Counted from the first letter of the stretch, positions 27,356 to 35,542 are shown. The stretch: 40,122 nucleotides of DNA from Tetragenococcus solitarius NBRC 100494 (GCF_001544195.1 NZ_BCPY01000020.1:1-40122), one strand, 5' to 3'. Notes: generated by a model not told the origin, from the letters alone. Numbers and translations: made by a program.

Positions 27356-28158
27356 TAAAGTATACAGAATTAACTGCTGTCAAAGAGCTAGCTAACTTGA
27401 CCTATACGATGTGGCAAATGGGATGGGATGAAAAAAATGGTGGAAATATTAGCTATCTTTTATCTCCTGAAGAAACAAAAGTGATCTATTGTGACCAAAC
27501 TCCAAGATTTATAAAATTAGAAAATATTCCCAATAATTTAGTTGGTCACTACTTAATTATTACAGCTTCGGGTAGTAATTTTCGCTTGGTAAAAAATTCT
27601 ATTGAAACAACAGTTGGGGTTATTAGAATCGAACAAGAGGGATATACGATAGTAGCAGGATTTGAAAATAATAATAAACCAACTAGTGAGATCTACATGC
27701 ACATACTTTCTCACAGTTCGCGTTTAGAAGTAGATCCAACACATAGAGTTGTGGTGCATAATCATGCTACAGAAATTTCTGAGATGACTTTTGTCCATGA
27801 ATTAGATGATAAGACGCTGACCCGTTCTTTATGGGGAATGATTACAGAATGCATTATTGTATTTCCTGACGGCGTGGGAGTATTGCCTTGGATGGTTTGT
27901 GGTAATGAAGAGATTGGAAAAGCTACTGCCAAAAAATTAACAAATTGTCGAATTGTTATTTGGGCTCATCATGGTATTTTAGCAACTGGAAGTAGTTTAA
28001 ATGATGCATTTGGTTTAATTGAAACAGTCAACAAAGCAGCTAAAATATATATGAATACGTTTGACAAAAGAATAACTACTGGAATTACAGATAAACAATT
28101 AATAGAGGTATGTGACTTTTTTGATGTCACTCCTAGAAAGGGAATTATTAATGGATAA
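27352..28158 (+). CDS. Class II aldolase, rhamnulose-1-phosphate aldolase-like
   Basis: A 268-residue zinc aldolase close to E. coli RhaD (274 residues): GWDEKNGGNIS, ITASGSNFR, PTSEIYMH (Glu113), VVHNHAT (zinc ligands His136 and His138), WGMITECIIVFPDGVGVLPW (Glu166), and WAHHGIL (His207). RhaD cleaves L-rhamnulose-1-phosphate to dihydroxyacetone phosphate and L-lactaldehyde. No rhamnose isomerase (RhaA) or rhamnulokinase (RhaB) is present. With a PTS in the same operon, the kinase step would be done by the PTS, so the true substrate is a ketose-1-phosphate made during uptake. Which ketose is unknown; rhamnulose, fuculose, sorbose or psicose type sugars are all possible. A terminator follows. 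Confidence 0.85.
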   Translation: MIKYTELTAVKELANLTYTMWQMGWDEKNGGNISYLLSPEETKVIYCDQTPRFIKLENIPNNLVGHYLIITASGSNFRLVKNSIETTVGVIRIEQEGYTIVAGFENNNKPTSEIYMHILSHSSRLEVDPTHRVVVHNHATEISEMTFVHELDDKTLTRSLWGMITECIIVFPDGVGVLPWMVCGNEEIGKATAKKLTNCRIVIWAHHGILATGSSLNDAFGLIETVNKAAKIYMNTFDKRITTGITDKQLIEVCDFFDVTPRKGIING

Positions 28159-28195
28159 GACAAGCTAAAATATTCAAACTATATTTTATTAATAT

Positions 28196-28256
28196 GCTCT
28201 CTTATAGTAATCAATAGAAATAACAAAAATTCTATTATACTATAAGAGGGCTTTTA
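28196..28256 (+). terminator. Terminator of the galactitol-type PTS operon
   Basis: GCTCTCTTATAGTA (28196-28209) pairs with TACTATAAGAGGGC (28238-28251); an inner AATAGAA/TTCTATT stem extends it. TTTTAAT follows. Confidence 0.85.
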
Positions 28257-28350
28257 ATAAAGAAATTTACAGCAATATCTACATACTACATTGACTATAT
28301 ACTTGTGGGAGTCGCATATCACTTAAAAAGAAAGAAGACCACAGAAATTT

Positions 28351-29103
28351 CTATCCCAGCTCAATACCATTAATTTTTCCTTGTCCAGAAACATTAATAA
28401 CATAATTAACACGATCACAGCGAATTGTTGAAGTTGAAAAATGTATAACTTCATCATTCTTAGTATAACTTAATTTATCAAGGACAAACAAAGGATCACC
28501 AGTATAGCAATGCAAGAGATCAGCTAATTCTGGTTTAGCAATGATACCACTAAATTCTATCTTTGAACGATATGCTGTTACTTTATATTTCTTTTCTAAT
28601 AAATCGTATAAAGAACCAAAGCTGTTGATTTCATCTAAAAGACCAGGGTAATTTTCAGCTGCTGCAAAGAAACTATCTGTAGCAATAGGAACTTCGTCAT
28701 CCCACATTAATCGTTGAATATTTATGACCGGCGCCTCAAGTTGAATTTGTAATTTTTCAGCCAAAAAAGGGTCTGCTTTAGTTAATTTTGTCGAAAGAAT
28801 ATTATTTTTTATTGAATGCCCAGTTTTTTCTAAAAATTGGTTAAAACCTTGTGTAGCACCTAAAGATACTTTCTCCTTGTTTAATTTTACAAATGTCCCC
28901 CTACCTCGTGAGCGTTCTACCAAACCATTTTTAGTCAACAATTCAAATGCTTTTCGTATCGTAATTTTACTAACATTATAAATTTTACACATTTCAGTTT
29001 CGGTGGGTAGTTTTTCTCCTGGAAGATATTTTTTTTGCATAATATCGTTTCTGATATCTGCTTCTACTTGAAGATAAAGTGCTCGATTACTTTTTGAATC
29101 CAT
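28351..29103 (-). CDS. GntR/HutC-family transcriptional regulator
   Basis: A 250-residue regulator. Residues 1-72 form a GntR winged helix (LPTETEMCKIYNVSKITIRK, then LVERSRGRGTFV), and residues about 90-245 form a UTRA ligand-binding domain of the HutC group (INIQRLMWDDEVPIATDSF). UTRA domains usually bind a sugar phosphate or amino-acid derivative. AAGGAG precedes the ATG. It is divergent from the SIS deglycase/mannose-PTS operon, and three copies of TAGTAYTATAA in the 209-base shared upstream region are the probable operators. It is most likely a repressor, since the operator pair overlaps the -10 and start region of that operon. Confidence 0.9.
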   Translation of the reverse strand: MDSKSNRALYLQVEADIRNDIMQKKYLPGEKLPTETEMCKIYNVSKITIRKAFELLTKNGLVERSRGRGTFVKLNKEKVSLGATQGFNQFLEKTGHSIKNNILSTKLTKADPFLAEKLQIQLEAPVINIQRLMWDDEVPIATDSFFAAAENYPGLLDEINSFGSLYDLLEKKYKVTAYRSKIEFSGIIAKPELADLLHCYTGDPLFVLDKLSYTKNDEVIHFSTSTIRCDRVNYVINVSGQGKINGIELG

Positions 29104-29151
29104 TATTTTTTTCTCCTTATCAATTTTTATCTAATTCTATTTAATTATAAC

Positions 29152-29163
29152 ATAGTACTATAA
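29152..29163. promoter_or_regulatory. Operator copy 1 for the GntR/HutC regulator
   Basis: ATAGTACTATAA contains a perfect 10-base palindrome ATAGTACTAT and the 11-mer TAGTACTATAA (29153-29163) shared with the two arms at 29258-29297. It is about 50 bases upstream of the regulator start codon, where it could serve autoregulation. Confidence 0.5.
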
Positions 29164-29232
29164 CTAAACATGACTATTGTATATCGTTATTTTATATAGA
29201 AAAGTTTCAGAAAATTTTTTTAATTAAAACTA

Positions 29233-29260
29233 TTGCAAAAAGTTTTGAAATCATTATAAT
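29233..29260 (+). promoter_or_regulatory. Promoter of the first deglycase/mannose-PTS operon
   Basis: TTGCAA (29233-29238) and consensus TATAAT (29255-29260), with a 16-base spacer. The -10 runs into the operator inverted repeat. Confidence 0.55.
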
Positions 29261-29297
29261 TAGTATTATAAATTTATATAATTTTATAATACTAATT
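29258..29297. promoter_or_regulatory. 40-bp inverted repeat operator pair
   Basis: The 15-base arm AATTAGTATTATAAA (29258-29272) and its exact reverse complement TTTATAATACTAATT (29283-29297) flank 10 bases. Each arm contains TAGTATTATAA, matching operator copy 1 at 10 of 11 positions. It covers the end of the -10 and the transcription start, and ends 15 bases before the start codon. It could also form an RNA hairpin in the leader. Confidence 0.6.
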
Positions 29298-29312
29298 TGG
29301 GAGAGGGATAAA

Positions 29313-30287
29313 ATGAGAACGGAACATCAAGAACAAATTAATAAAGTAATCGAGGGGCTACAAGGAAAGTCAATTACCCATGTTTATTTTACTGCATGTG
29401 GTGGCTCTCAAGCAGTATTAATGGCAGGACAATATATTATAGACAAAGAAACTAGCATTCCTGCCCATGTTTATACAGCTAATGAGTTTGTTTATGATAC
29501 GCCCAAAGAGGTTAATGATCATGCATTGGTTATAACTTGTTCACACTCCGGAAATACCCCAGAAACGGTTAATGCTGCAAAAAAAGCTAGGGAAAAAGGT
29601 GCTATTGTTGTTGCTTTATCAAATGAGATTGCTTCACCACTCTGTCAAGCTGCTGAATACCCAATTCATTATGATTGGGGGAAAGAAGCAGATGCGAGTG
29701 ATTTAAATAAAGCCATTCTGTATGGACTTGTATTTAAACTTTTATCTACTTTAGATGGCTCAGAAAAATGGGAAATTTGTCTCAAAGCTTTAAGTAAGTT
29801 AAATGAGTTGACAATAAAAACAAAAAAAGAAAATGCTGAATTCACTAAACAATGGGGAAAAGACAGTAAACGAGACAACATTATTTACACGATTGGCAGT
29901 GGTATTAACTATGGAGAGGTTTATTCTACGGCCGCATGTTGGTTTATGGAAATGCAGTGGCTCCATTCTAATTCTATTCATTCTGGTGAGTTTTTTCATG
30001 GTCCTTTTGAAATTGTAGATTTTGATGTGCCATTTATTTTAATTAAGAGTATAGGAAGTACTCGTTATTTAGATGAGCGGGTAGAGAAATTTACAGCTAA
30101 ATTTAGTGATCGATTTGTTGTATTAGATCAAGCAGATTTTGATCTTACTTCTGTAGAAGAAGAAGCTAGAGAGTATATTGCAGCGATTCTTTCTGGAGTT
30201 GTTATTCGTCAAATGGTTGAATCTATCGCTTTTGAAAGAGGCCATTCATTGGACGTACGTCGATATATGTGGCAGATGGAATACTAA
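29313..30287 (+). CDS. SIS-domain sugar-phosphate deglycase (FrlB/GfrF-like)
   Basis: A 324-residue double-SIS protein: first SIS at about residues 20-150 (VYFTACGGSQAVLMAG, VITCSHSGNTPETV), second at about 175-320 (IYTIGSGINYGEV). The HSGEFFHGPFEIVD motif and the C-terminal VRRYMWQMEY match fructoselysine-6-phosphate deglycase (FrlB ends in RRYYGGLVEY). Such enzymes split a 6-phosphorylated Amadori compound to glucose-6-phosphate and the free amine. It lacks the glutaminase domain of GlmS. It is first in an operon with a complete mannose-family PTS and lies under a GntR/HutC regulator. Amadori products such as fructoselysine or glucoselysine are the best guess for substrate; the exact amine is not known. 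Confidence 0.82.
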   Translation: MRTEHQEQINKVIEGLQGKSITHVYFTACGGSQAVLMAGQYIIDKETSIPAHVYTANEFVYDTPKEVNDHALVITCSHSGNTPETVNAAKKAREKGAIVVALSNEIASPLCQAAEYPIHYDWGKEADASDLNKAILYGLVFKLLSTLDGSEKWEICLKALSKLNELTIKTKKENAEFTKQWGKDSKRDNIIYTIGSGINYGEVYSTAACWFMEMQWLHSNSIHSGEFFHGPFEIVDFDVPFILIKSIGSTRYLDERVEKFTAKFSDRFVVLDQADFDLTSVEEEAREYIAAILSGVVIRQMVESIAFERGHSLDVRRYMWQMEY

Positions 30288-30317
30288 AATTATTTTGATC
30301 AGAGGAGGTTGTGCACG

Positions 30318-30749
30318 ATGACAAAGGCACAGTTTAGAATAATAATAACTACGCATAGTTCTTTATGTAATGGGTATTTAGATGCGGCAGCTTTAATTTT
30401 AAACAGTAAGTGTGAAAATGTTGAATTGCTCACATTTAAGGAAAACATGTCTACAGAAGATTTTGAAAAAAGTTTAGTAGAAATGATCGACGTGCATCCT
30501 ACACAACCTCTTTTAATTCTTACTGATCTAGTAGGTGGTACCCCTGCTAATATAGCAATCAAGTACATGAAAAAAGCGGCCATTGAAATTGTTTCAGGCA
30601 TTAATTTGCCACTTTTACTGGAGGTACTGATGAAACAAGAAGCGGGGGAACAACTAAAAGATATTCAGTTTAAAGAGGTAATCAAAAATTCACAAGAGAG
30701 TATTATTTATGTTAACGAGTTATTGAGAGGAGGAACGGTCAATGATTAA
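30318..30749 (+). CDS. PTS mannose-family IIA component (system 1)
   Basis: Start chosen at ATG 30318, 9 bases after AGAGGAGG; 143 residues. It is an EIIA-Man fold phosphocarrier with the phospho-His13 in IITTHSSLCNG (most homologues have His-Gly at this point; here it is His-Ser) and the conserved ILTDLVGGTPANIA. It receives phosphate from HPr and passes it to the IIB encoded next, whose ATG lies inside its 3' end (8-base overlap). Confidence 0.88.
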   Translation: MTKAQFRIIITTHSSLCNGYLDAAALILNSKCENVELLTFKENMSTEDFEKSLVEMIDVHPTQPLLILTDLVGGTPANIAIKYMKKAAIEIVSGINLPLLLEVLMKQEAGEQLKDIQFKEVIKNSQESIIYVNELLRGGTVND

Positions 30750-31206
30750 ATTAGTGAGGGTGGACCATCGGTTATTACATGGACAGGTAATTTTTTCTTG
30801 GACCAAGCAGTTAGGAGTTAATCATATTATTGTAGCAGATAACAAAGTTCCTAACGATCCTATGAACAAAATGGCGCTTTCAATTGCAAAACCAGCTGAA
30901 GCTAAATTGGATGTTGTACCAATTGGTGAAGTGGCGTCGATTGTAGAAAAGGAAAAGGACGACCTATATATGATTTTGGTTAAAGGACCACAGGAAGCAT
31001 TGGAGTTAACCGATGTTCTTGAAGAAATTCGAGAAATAAATTTTGGTGGGGTAGCGAAAAAAGCAGACTCAAAACCTTATGGTAAAGCTGTGTATTTAAA
31101 TGAAAATGAACTAGAGGCTACTCATAAACTGATTGATAAAGGAATAGAAATTTTTGTTCAGCAAGTTCCTTCATCAGCAATTGAGCATGTTAATTTTGGT
31201 AATTAA
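30742..31206 (+). CDS. PTS mannose-family IIB component (system 1)
   Basis: A 154-residue IIB with the mannose-family active-site loop VRVDHRLLHGQV (phospho-His13), followed by the FSWTKQLGVNHIIVADN segment. It phosphorylates the sugar bound by IIC/IID. GAGAGGAGGAACG lies before the ATG. It is coupled to the IIA gene by overlap; the IIC gene starts 12 bases after its stop. Confidence 0.93.
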   Translation: MIKLVRVDHRLLHGQVIFSWTKQLGVNHIIVADNKVPNDPMNKMALSIAKPAEAKLDVVPIGEVASIVEKEKDDLYMILVKGPQEALELTDVLEEIREINFGGVAKKADSKPYGKAVYLNENELEATHKLIDKGIEIFVQQVPSSAIEHVNFGN

Positions 31207-31218
31207 GGAGGGGTTTGT

Positions 31219-31962
31219 ATGCTTGTTAAAGCAATATTGCTGGGTTTAGTTGGTGTTTTAGCAGTTGTTGATTCTCGTTTAATAGGAAGACAAAATATTG
31301 GAAGACCCTTAATCTTAAGCACATTGGCTGGTTTAGCCTTAGGTGATTTGAAAACTGGTATTACTTTAGGAGCTTCACTTGAATTAATATCAATGGGAAT
31401 GGTTTCTATTGGTGCAGCAGGACCACCAAATATGCAACTAGGAAGTATTATTGCTACGGCATTTGCTATCTTATCAGGAAGTTCTACTGAAACAGCACTT
31501 ACGATTGCGATTCCAGTAGCCGTTGCAGGAGAGTTTATGAGTATTATAATGCGTATGGTTATTGCCCAGTTCGCACATGTGGCTGACACATCCATTGAAA
31601 AAGGAAACTTTCGTACAGCTGAAATTATTCATATCTATTGGTCATTTATTTTTAATGCGATTATTTATTTTATTCCCATTTTCTTAACTGTTTATTTTGG
31701 AGCAGGGGTTGTCAAAGACTTGGTGGATATGATTCCTCAAATAATTACAGATGGGCTTACTGTAGCTGGTAATATGCTGTCTGCACTAGGTTTTGCGATG
31801 TTATTAAGTACTATGTTAAGTAAAAAGTTAGTTCCATATTTTCTTTTCGGCTTTTTCATTGTGGCTTATTCAGGGCTTGATTTAATTGGAGTGACAATTT
31901 TTAGCGCCTTTTTGGCTTTTATTGTTGACCAGATGAACTTTAAAAAGGAGGCGTCCGTATAG
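31219..31962 (+). CDS. PTS mannose-family IIC component (system 1)
   Basis: A 247-residue membrane protein with about seven segments. It shows the family features: the N-terminal DSRLIGRQNIGRPL, the LGDLKTGITLGASLELISMG motif and IGAAGPPNMQLGSIIATAFA. With IID it forms the transport channel. AAGGAGG precedes the ATG. The IID start codon directly follows its stop codon. Confidence 0.93.
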   Translation: MLVKAILLGLVGVLAVVDSRLIGRQNIGRPLILSTLAGLALGDLKTGITLGASLELISMGMVSIGAAGPPNMQLGSIIATAFAILSGSSTETALTIAIPVAVAGEFMSIIMRMVIAQFAHVADTSIEKGNFRTAEIIHIYWSFIFNAIIYFIPIFLTVYFGAGVVKDLVDMIPQIITDGLTVAGNMLSALGFAMLLSTMLSKKLVPYFLFGFFIVAYSGLDLIGVTIFSAFLAFIVDQMNFKKEASV

Positions 31963-32790
31963 ATGGAAACTGTAAAACAAAATAAACAAATTACGAAGAA
32001 AGATTTGACAAAAGTGTTCTTGCGTTCGATGACGATTATGTGTTCTTGGAATTATGAACGACAAATGCATATGGGGTTTATGTATGGCATGACGCCGATT
32101 CTTGATAAAGTTTATGCGGATAATGAAGAAAGAAAAAAAGAAGCTTACGAACGTCATATGGAATTTTTTAATTGTACGCCTCAGATGACAACTTTTATTA
32201 TGGGTTTAGCAGCTTCAATGGAAGAACAAAACGCCAATAGTAACACTGGAGATTTTAATGTTGAATCCATATCTATGATTAAGGCAAGTTTAATGGGACC
32301 CTTTGCTGGGATTGGTGATTCTTTTTTTCAAGGTACTTTACGTATTATCACATTTGGGATCGGTTTATCTTTTGCTAAGCAAGGAAGCATCTTAGGCCCT
32401 ATTTTGGCAGTTGCTTTGTTTGCAATTCCTTCATTATTAACAGCGTATTATGGGACGATGTTGGGTTACCGTTCAGGCGATAAATATCTTGCTAAATTGT
32501 ATCAAGAAGGATTAATGGATCGAGTAATGCAATTTGCTTCAATTATTGGTTTATCTGTAGTTGGGGGCATGGTGGCCAGTATGGTTCCTATTGAAACACC
32601 CATAAAATTTACCACAGGTGGAACAGAATTAGTTCTGCAAGATATGCTGGACTCTATTCTCCCAGGTATGTTGCCTTTAATTGTTACTTTGATAATGTAT
32701 AGTCTTATAAAGAAAAAACTTAGTACTAACTGGCTTCTTTTAGGGGCTATTGTTGTTGGCATGGTATTAAGTATGATTGGTGTTTTATAA
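31963..32790 (+). CDS. PTS mannose-family IID component (system 1)
   Basis: A 275-residue mannose-family IID protein. Visible marks: SWNYERQMHMGFMYGMTP near the N-terminus, the YERHMEFFNCTP segment, and SLMGPFAGIGDSFFQGTLR, the conserved IID loop; the C-terminal third has membrane segments and ends in a hydrophobic helix. Partner of the IIC just upstream. A terminator follows, so system 1 (SIS, IIA, IIB, IIC, IID) forms one transcription unit of five genes. Confidence 0.93.
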   Translation: METVKQNKQITKKDLTKVFLRSMTIMCSWNYERQMHMGFMYGMTPILDKVYADNEERKKEAYERHMEFFNCTPQMTTFIMGLAASMEEQNANSNTGDFNVESISMIKASLMGPFAGIGDSFFQGTLRIITFGIGLSFAKQGSILGPILAVALFAIPSLLTAYYGTMLGYRSGDKYLAKLYQEGLMDRVMQFASIIGLSVVGGMVASMVPIETPIKFTTGGTELVLQDMLDSILPGMLPLIVTLIMYSLIKKKLSTNWLLLGAIVVGMVLSMIGVL

Positions 32791-32811
32791 CGTTAGATTA
32801 TTGTAATGAAA

Positions 32812-32866
32812 CTTATCCGTAAAGCAAGTAGAAAATTACTTACTTTACAGATAAGGTCTTTTTTTA
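32812..32866 (+). terminator. Terminator between PTS systems 1 and 2
   Basis: A long stem starting CTTATC (32812-32817) and GTAAAG, pairing with CTTTAC and GATAAG (to 32855), with two mismatches; the inner part is AAGTA/TACTT. TCTTTTTTT follows. Confidence 0.85.
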
Positions 32867-32888
32867 TTTCCAACACTATTTAACTCAC

Positions 32889-32924
32889 ACTGTTGAAGGA
32901 ATAAAAATACTGTTGAGAATATTC
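32889..32924 (+). promoter_or_regulatory. Candidate upstream activating site for the LevR-like activator
   Basis: ACTGTTGA occurs at 32889-32896 and again at 32909-32916, exactly 20 bases apart (about two helical turns), followed by a GAATATTC palindrome (32917-32924). The repeats lie 50-80 bases upstream of the sigma-54 promoter, where enhancer-binding proteins usually sit. Assignment is by position. Confidence 0.45.
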
Positions 32925-32968
32925 AGAAAACAATGTCTTATTCTTGATTCTAAAGGATTATATTTTTT

Positions 32969-32983
32969 TGGCACGTAATTTGC
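32969..32983 (+). promoter_or_regulatory. Sigma-54 promoter of PTS system 2
   Basis: TGGCAC (32969-32974), five bases, TTGC (32980-32983): an exact match to the -24/-12 consensus TGGCAC-N5-TTGC. It lies 36 bases before the IIA start codon. A sigma-54-dependent activator gene is at 36679-39426. Confidence 0.93.
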
Positions 32984-33019
32984 TTCTATATTTACAAAGA
33001 CGCAAAAAGGAGGGTTACG

Positions 33020-33439
33020 ATGAACCAAATCTTACTAGTAAGTCATGGTGATCTTGCTAAAGGAATGCTACAAACTGTCAGCATGCTAATTGGGGAATTA
33101 GATAATATTTATGCTTTTTCTAGTTATCGAGATGATGAAAATGCATTGTTATATCGTATAAATGAAAAAATAAAAACGTTTAATAAAAGCGATGAGATCT
33201 ACATATTAACTGATATTTTTGGTGGCAGTGTAAACAACGAGGTTCTTACACTACTCAACCAACCCAATATTACGTTAATTGCAGGAATGAACTTAGGGTT
33301 AGTTGTAGGAATTGCCACTCAAGCGGACAAAATAAACGAAAGCGAATTAGATAGAATTATTCAAGAAAGCCAGCAAGGAATTATTAATTGTAATGCATTT
33401 CTTGCAAAAGAAATGAATAAGGAAGGGGACGACTTATGA
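33020..33439 (+). CDS. PTS mannose-family IIA component (system 2)
   Basis: A 139-residue EIIA-Man protein with the standard phospho-His9 in LLVSHGDLAKGM and the ILTDIFGGSVNNEV segment. It is first in the sigma-54-controlled operon IIA-IIB-IIC-IID-SIS. AAGGAGGG precedes the ATG. It overlaps the IIB gene by 4 bases. Clearly related to the system 1 IIA but more typical of the family. Confidence 0.93.
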   Translation: MNQILLVSHGDLAKGMLQTVSMLIGELDNIYAFSSYRDDENALLYRINEKIKTFNKSDEIYILTDIFGGSVNNEVLTLLNQPNITLIAGMNLGLVVGIATQADKINESELDRIIQESQQGIINCNAFLAKEMNKEGDDL

Positions 33440-33906
33440 TTAAATTAGTACGTATTGATTATCGTTTGTTACATGGACAGGTGGTTTTCGCTTGGAGTAA
33501 AGCTTTGGGTATTACGCGCACTATTGTTGTTAATGATGCAGCCGCGACAGATGATTTTAAAAAGATGTCCTTAAATCTGTCAAAACCTTCGGGAATGAAG
33601 CTTAATATTTTTACTGTAGATGAAACGATTAAAAAAATGGAAAAAATTGAAGGATTAAATGATTCTATCATGCTAATTTTTGGGAACACGGAGGAAACAT
33701 TAAAGTTCTGTGAGGCTTACCCTAAAATTAAAGAAATTAATTATGGGGGTATTCCGAAAAAAGAGGATGCCAAACAGTACAGTAACGCGATTCATTTAAC
33801 GCCTGCTGAAGTAGAGGATTCCAAAAAATTAAGAGACTTAGGTATTCATTTGTATATGCAACAGGTGCCAACGTCTAAAAAAGAAGATTTGAATAATAAA
33901 TTATAA
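33436..33906 (+). CDS. PTS mannose-family IIB component (system 2)
   Basis: A 156-residue IIB with active loop VRIDYRLLHGQV (phospho-His13) and FAWSKALGITRTIVVND. It is similar throughout to the system 1 IIB (same IREINFGG/IKEINYGG and QQVP-S segments), indicating that the two PTS sets arose by duplication or from close relatives. Its start overlaps the IIA stop. Confidence 0.93.
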   Translation: MIKLVRIDYRLLHGQVVFAWSKALGITRTIVVNDAAATDDFKKMSLNLSKPSGMKLNIFTVDETIKKMEKIEGLNDSIMLIFGNTEETLKFCEAYPKIKEINYGGIPKKEDAKQYSNAIHLTPAEVEDSKKLRDLGIHLYMQQVPTSKKEDLNNKL

Positions 33907-33929
33907 CGACTAGAAAAGGAGGAATTTTT

Positions 33930-34709
33930 ATGTTGGTTCAATCGATTTTATTAGGAATTATCGGTGTTTTCTGTATTCTTGATTCTCGATTATTAGGTCG
34001 TCTGAATTTCGAACGTCCACTCATCGTGAGTACGTTAGTAGGAATTGTTTTGGGCGATTTACAAACAGGACTTATGGTTGGGGCCTCGCTTGAATTGATG
34101 TCTTTGGGAATTGTTAATATTGGTGCAGCCGCGCCTCCAGATATGAATATGGCTTCAATTATTGCCACAGCGTTTGCAATTTTTTCAAATGCGAATGCAG
34201 AAACTGCTTTGACTATTGCTATTCCTATCTCGGTTTTAGGACAAATGCTTGCTATTGTTATGCGGACAGTGTTATCTAATTTTTCTCACCGAGCAGATAC
34301 CTTAATTGAAGAAGGAAAATTTGATGCAGCAAAACGAATTCATATTATTTATGGCTCAATTTTATATAGTCTGTCTTATTTTGTTCCGATTTTCCTTGCG
34401 ATCTATTTTGGTACAGATCTAGTTAAACAATTAGTTGATATGATCCCGACTTGGCTAACCGACGGTCTAAATGTAGCAAGTAAGATCTTGCCTGCTTTCG
34501 GGTTTGCTCTTTTGCTTAATACTATGTTGACCAATCGTCTGGTTCCTTATTTACTGTTAGGCTTTTTGATTACAGCATATTCTGGTTTGAGTATTACAGG
34601 CGTAGCCTTTTTCGCATGTATTGTTGCATTTGTAATGTATGAAGTAAAATACAGCGGCAATGGTGGCGGTGGTTCTGCTGAAGTAGACCCACTTGAAGAT
34701 GACTTATAA
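33930..34709 (+). CDS. PTS mannose-family IIC component (system 2)
   Basis: A 259-residue membrane protein parallel to the system 1 IIC: DSRLLGRLNFERPL, LGDLQTGLMVGASLELMSLG and IGAAAPPDMNMASIIATAFA. It differs by a C-terminal extension rich in Gly and acidic residues (SGNGGGGSAEVDPLEDD). AAAGGAGG precedes the ATG. Forms the sugar channel with the IID that follows after 17 bases. Confidence 0.93.
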   Translation: MLVQSILLGIIGVFCILDSRLLGRLNFERPLIVSTLVGIVLGDLQTGLMVGASLELMSLGIVNIGAAAPPDMNMASIIATAFAIFSNANAETALTIAIPISVLGQMLAIVMRTVLSNFSHRADTLIEEGKFDAAKRIHIIYGSILYSLSYFVPIFLAIYFGTDLVKQLVDMIPTWLTDGLNVASKILPAFGFALLLNTMLTNRLVPYLLLGFLITAYSGLSITGVAFFACIVAFVMYEVKYSGNGGGGSAEVDPLEDDL

Positions 34710-34726
34710 ATTGGAGGGAGATTCTA

Positions 34727-35542
34727 ATGGCGAAAGAAAAAGATCCAAATAGTTGGAAATATTGGCAGTTCTTCTGGCGCTCTTGGGCAATCCAGGCTTC
34801 TTGGAACTATGAGCGACAGATGAATATGGGGTTTATGTATGGAATAGCACCAGTTTTGGATAATATTTATAAAAACAGCGAAGATGGGCAATTGAAAAAA
34901 GAAGCTTACCAACGTCATATGATTTATTACAACTGTACGCCGCAAACAAGTGCATTCGTTCTAGGGTTGAGTGCTTCGATGGAAGAGCAATACTATGAAG
35001 ACCGTGAGAACTTTAATCCTGAAACCATCAATGCTGTGAAAACGAGTTTGATGGGACCCTTGTCTGGAATTGGCGATTCATTCTTTCAAGGAACGATTCG
35101 TGTCTTGGCTTTCGGTTTAGGAATTAATTTAGCTAGACAAGGGAACATATTAGGACCTATTTTAGCAATGGTTATTTCGTTCGTCCCTTCTTTTGTAGTT
35201 ACCTATTATGGAGGAAAGTTAGGTTATACGATGGGGAACAAATATTTAACCAAACTTTATGAAGAAGGTCTGATGGATCGAGTGATGTATGTCTGTTCGA
35301 TTGTGGGTCTGATGGTCATCGGTTCGATGATTGCTAGTATGATCGGGCTTGAAACCCCTATTCACTTTGGTGAAACGTTTGTGTTGCAAGATGTTTTAGA
35401 CGATATTTTACCACAAATGCTCTCTTTAGCAGCTACTTTTATTATGTACTGGTTGATTAAGAAAAAAGTTTCAACTGGCTGGTTATTGACAATTTGTATT
35501 GTTGGAGGCGTGGTATTTAGTGTATTAGGTATTTTAAATTAA
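34727..35542 (+). CDS. PTS mannose-family IID component (system 2)
   Basis: A 271-residue IID protein: SWNYERQMNMGFMYGIAP, YQRHMIYYNCTPQ, SLMGPLSGIGDSFFQGTIR, and a hydrophobic C-terminus. Closely parallel to the system 1 IID. GGAGGGAG lies before the ATG. A short TAAACC/GGTTTA hairpin in the 59-base gap to the next gene may tune expression or mRNA stability. Confidence 0.93.
   Translation: MAKEKDPNSWKYWQFFWRSWAIQASWNYERQMNMGFMYGIAPVLDNIYKNSEDGQLKKEAYQRHMIYYNCTPQTSAFVLGLSASMEEQYYEDRENFNPETINAVKTSLMGPLSGIGDSFFQGTIRVLAFGLGINLARQGNILGPILAMVISFVPSFVVTYYGGKLGYTMGNKYLTKLYEEGLMDRVMYVCSIVGLMVIGSMIASMIGLETPIHFGETFVLQDVLDDILPQMLSLAATFIMYWLIKKKVSTGWLLTICIVGGVVFSVLGILN

Noticed and set aside
27352-28158. 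Part of an ordinary L-rhamnose operon
   Set aside because: No RhaA, RhaB, RhaM or rhamnose-type regulator is present; the gene is embedded in a PTS operon.
29313-30287. SIS protein as glucosamine-6-phosphate synthase or AgaS-type isomerase
   Set aside because: There is no glutaminase domain, and the GEFFHGPFEI motif and C-terminal RRYMW--EY fit FrlB/Gfr deglycases better.
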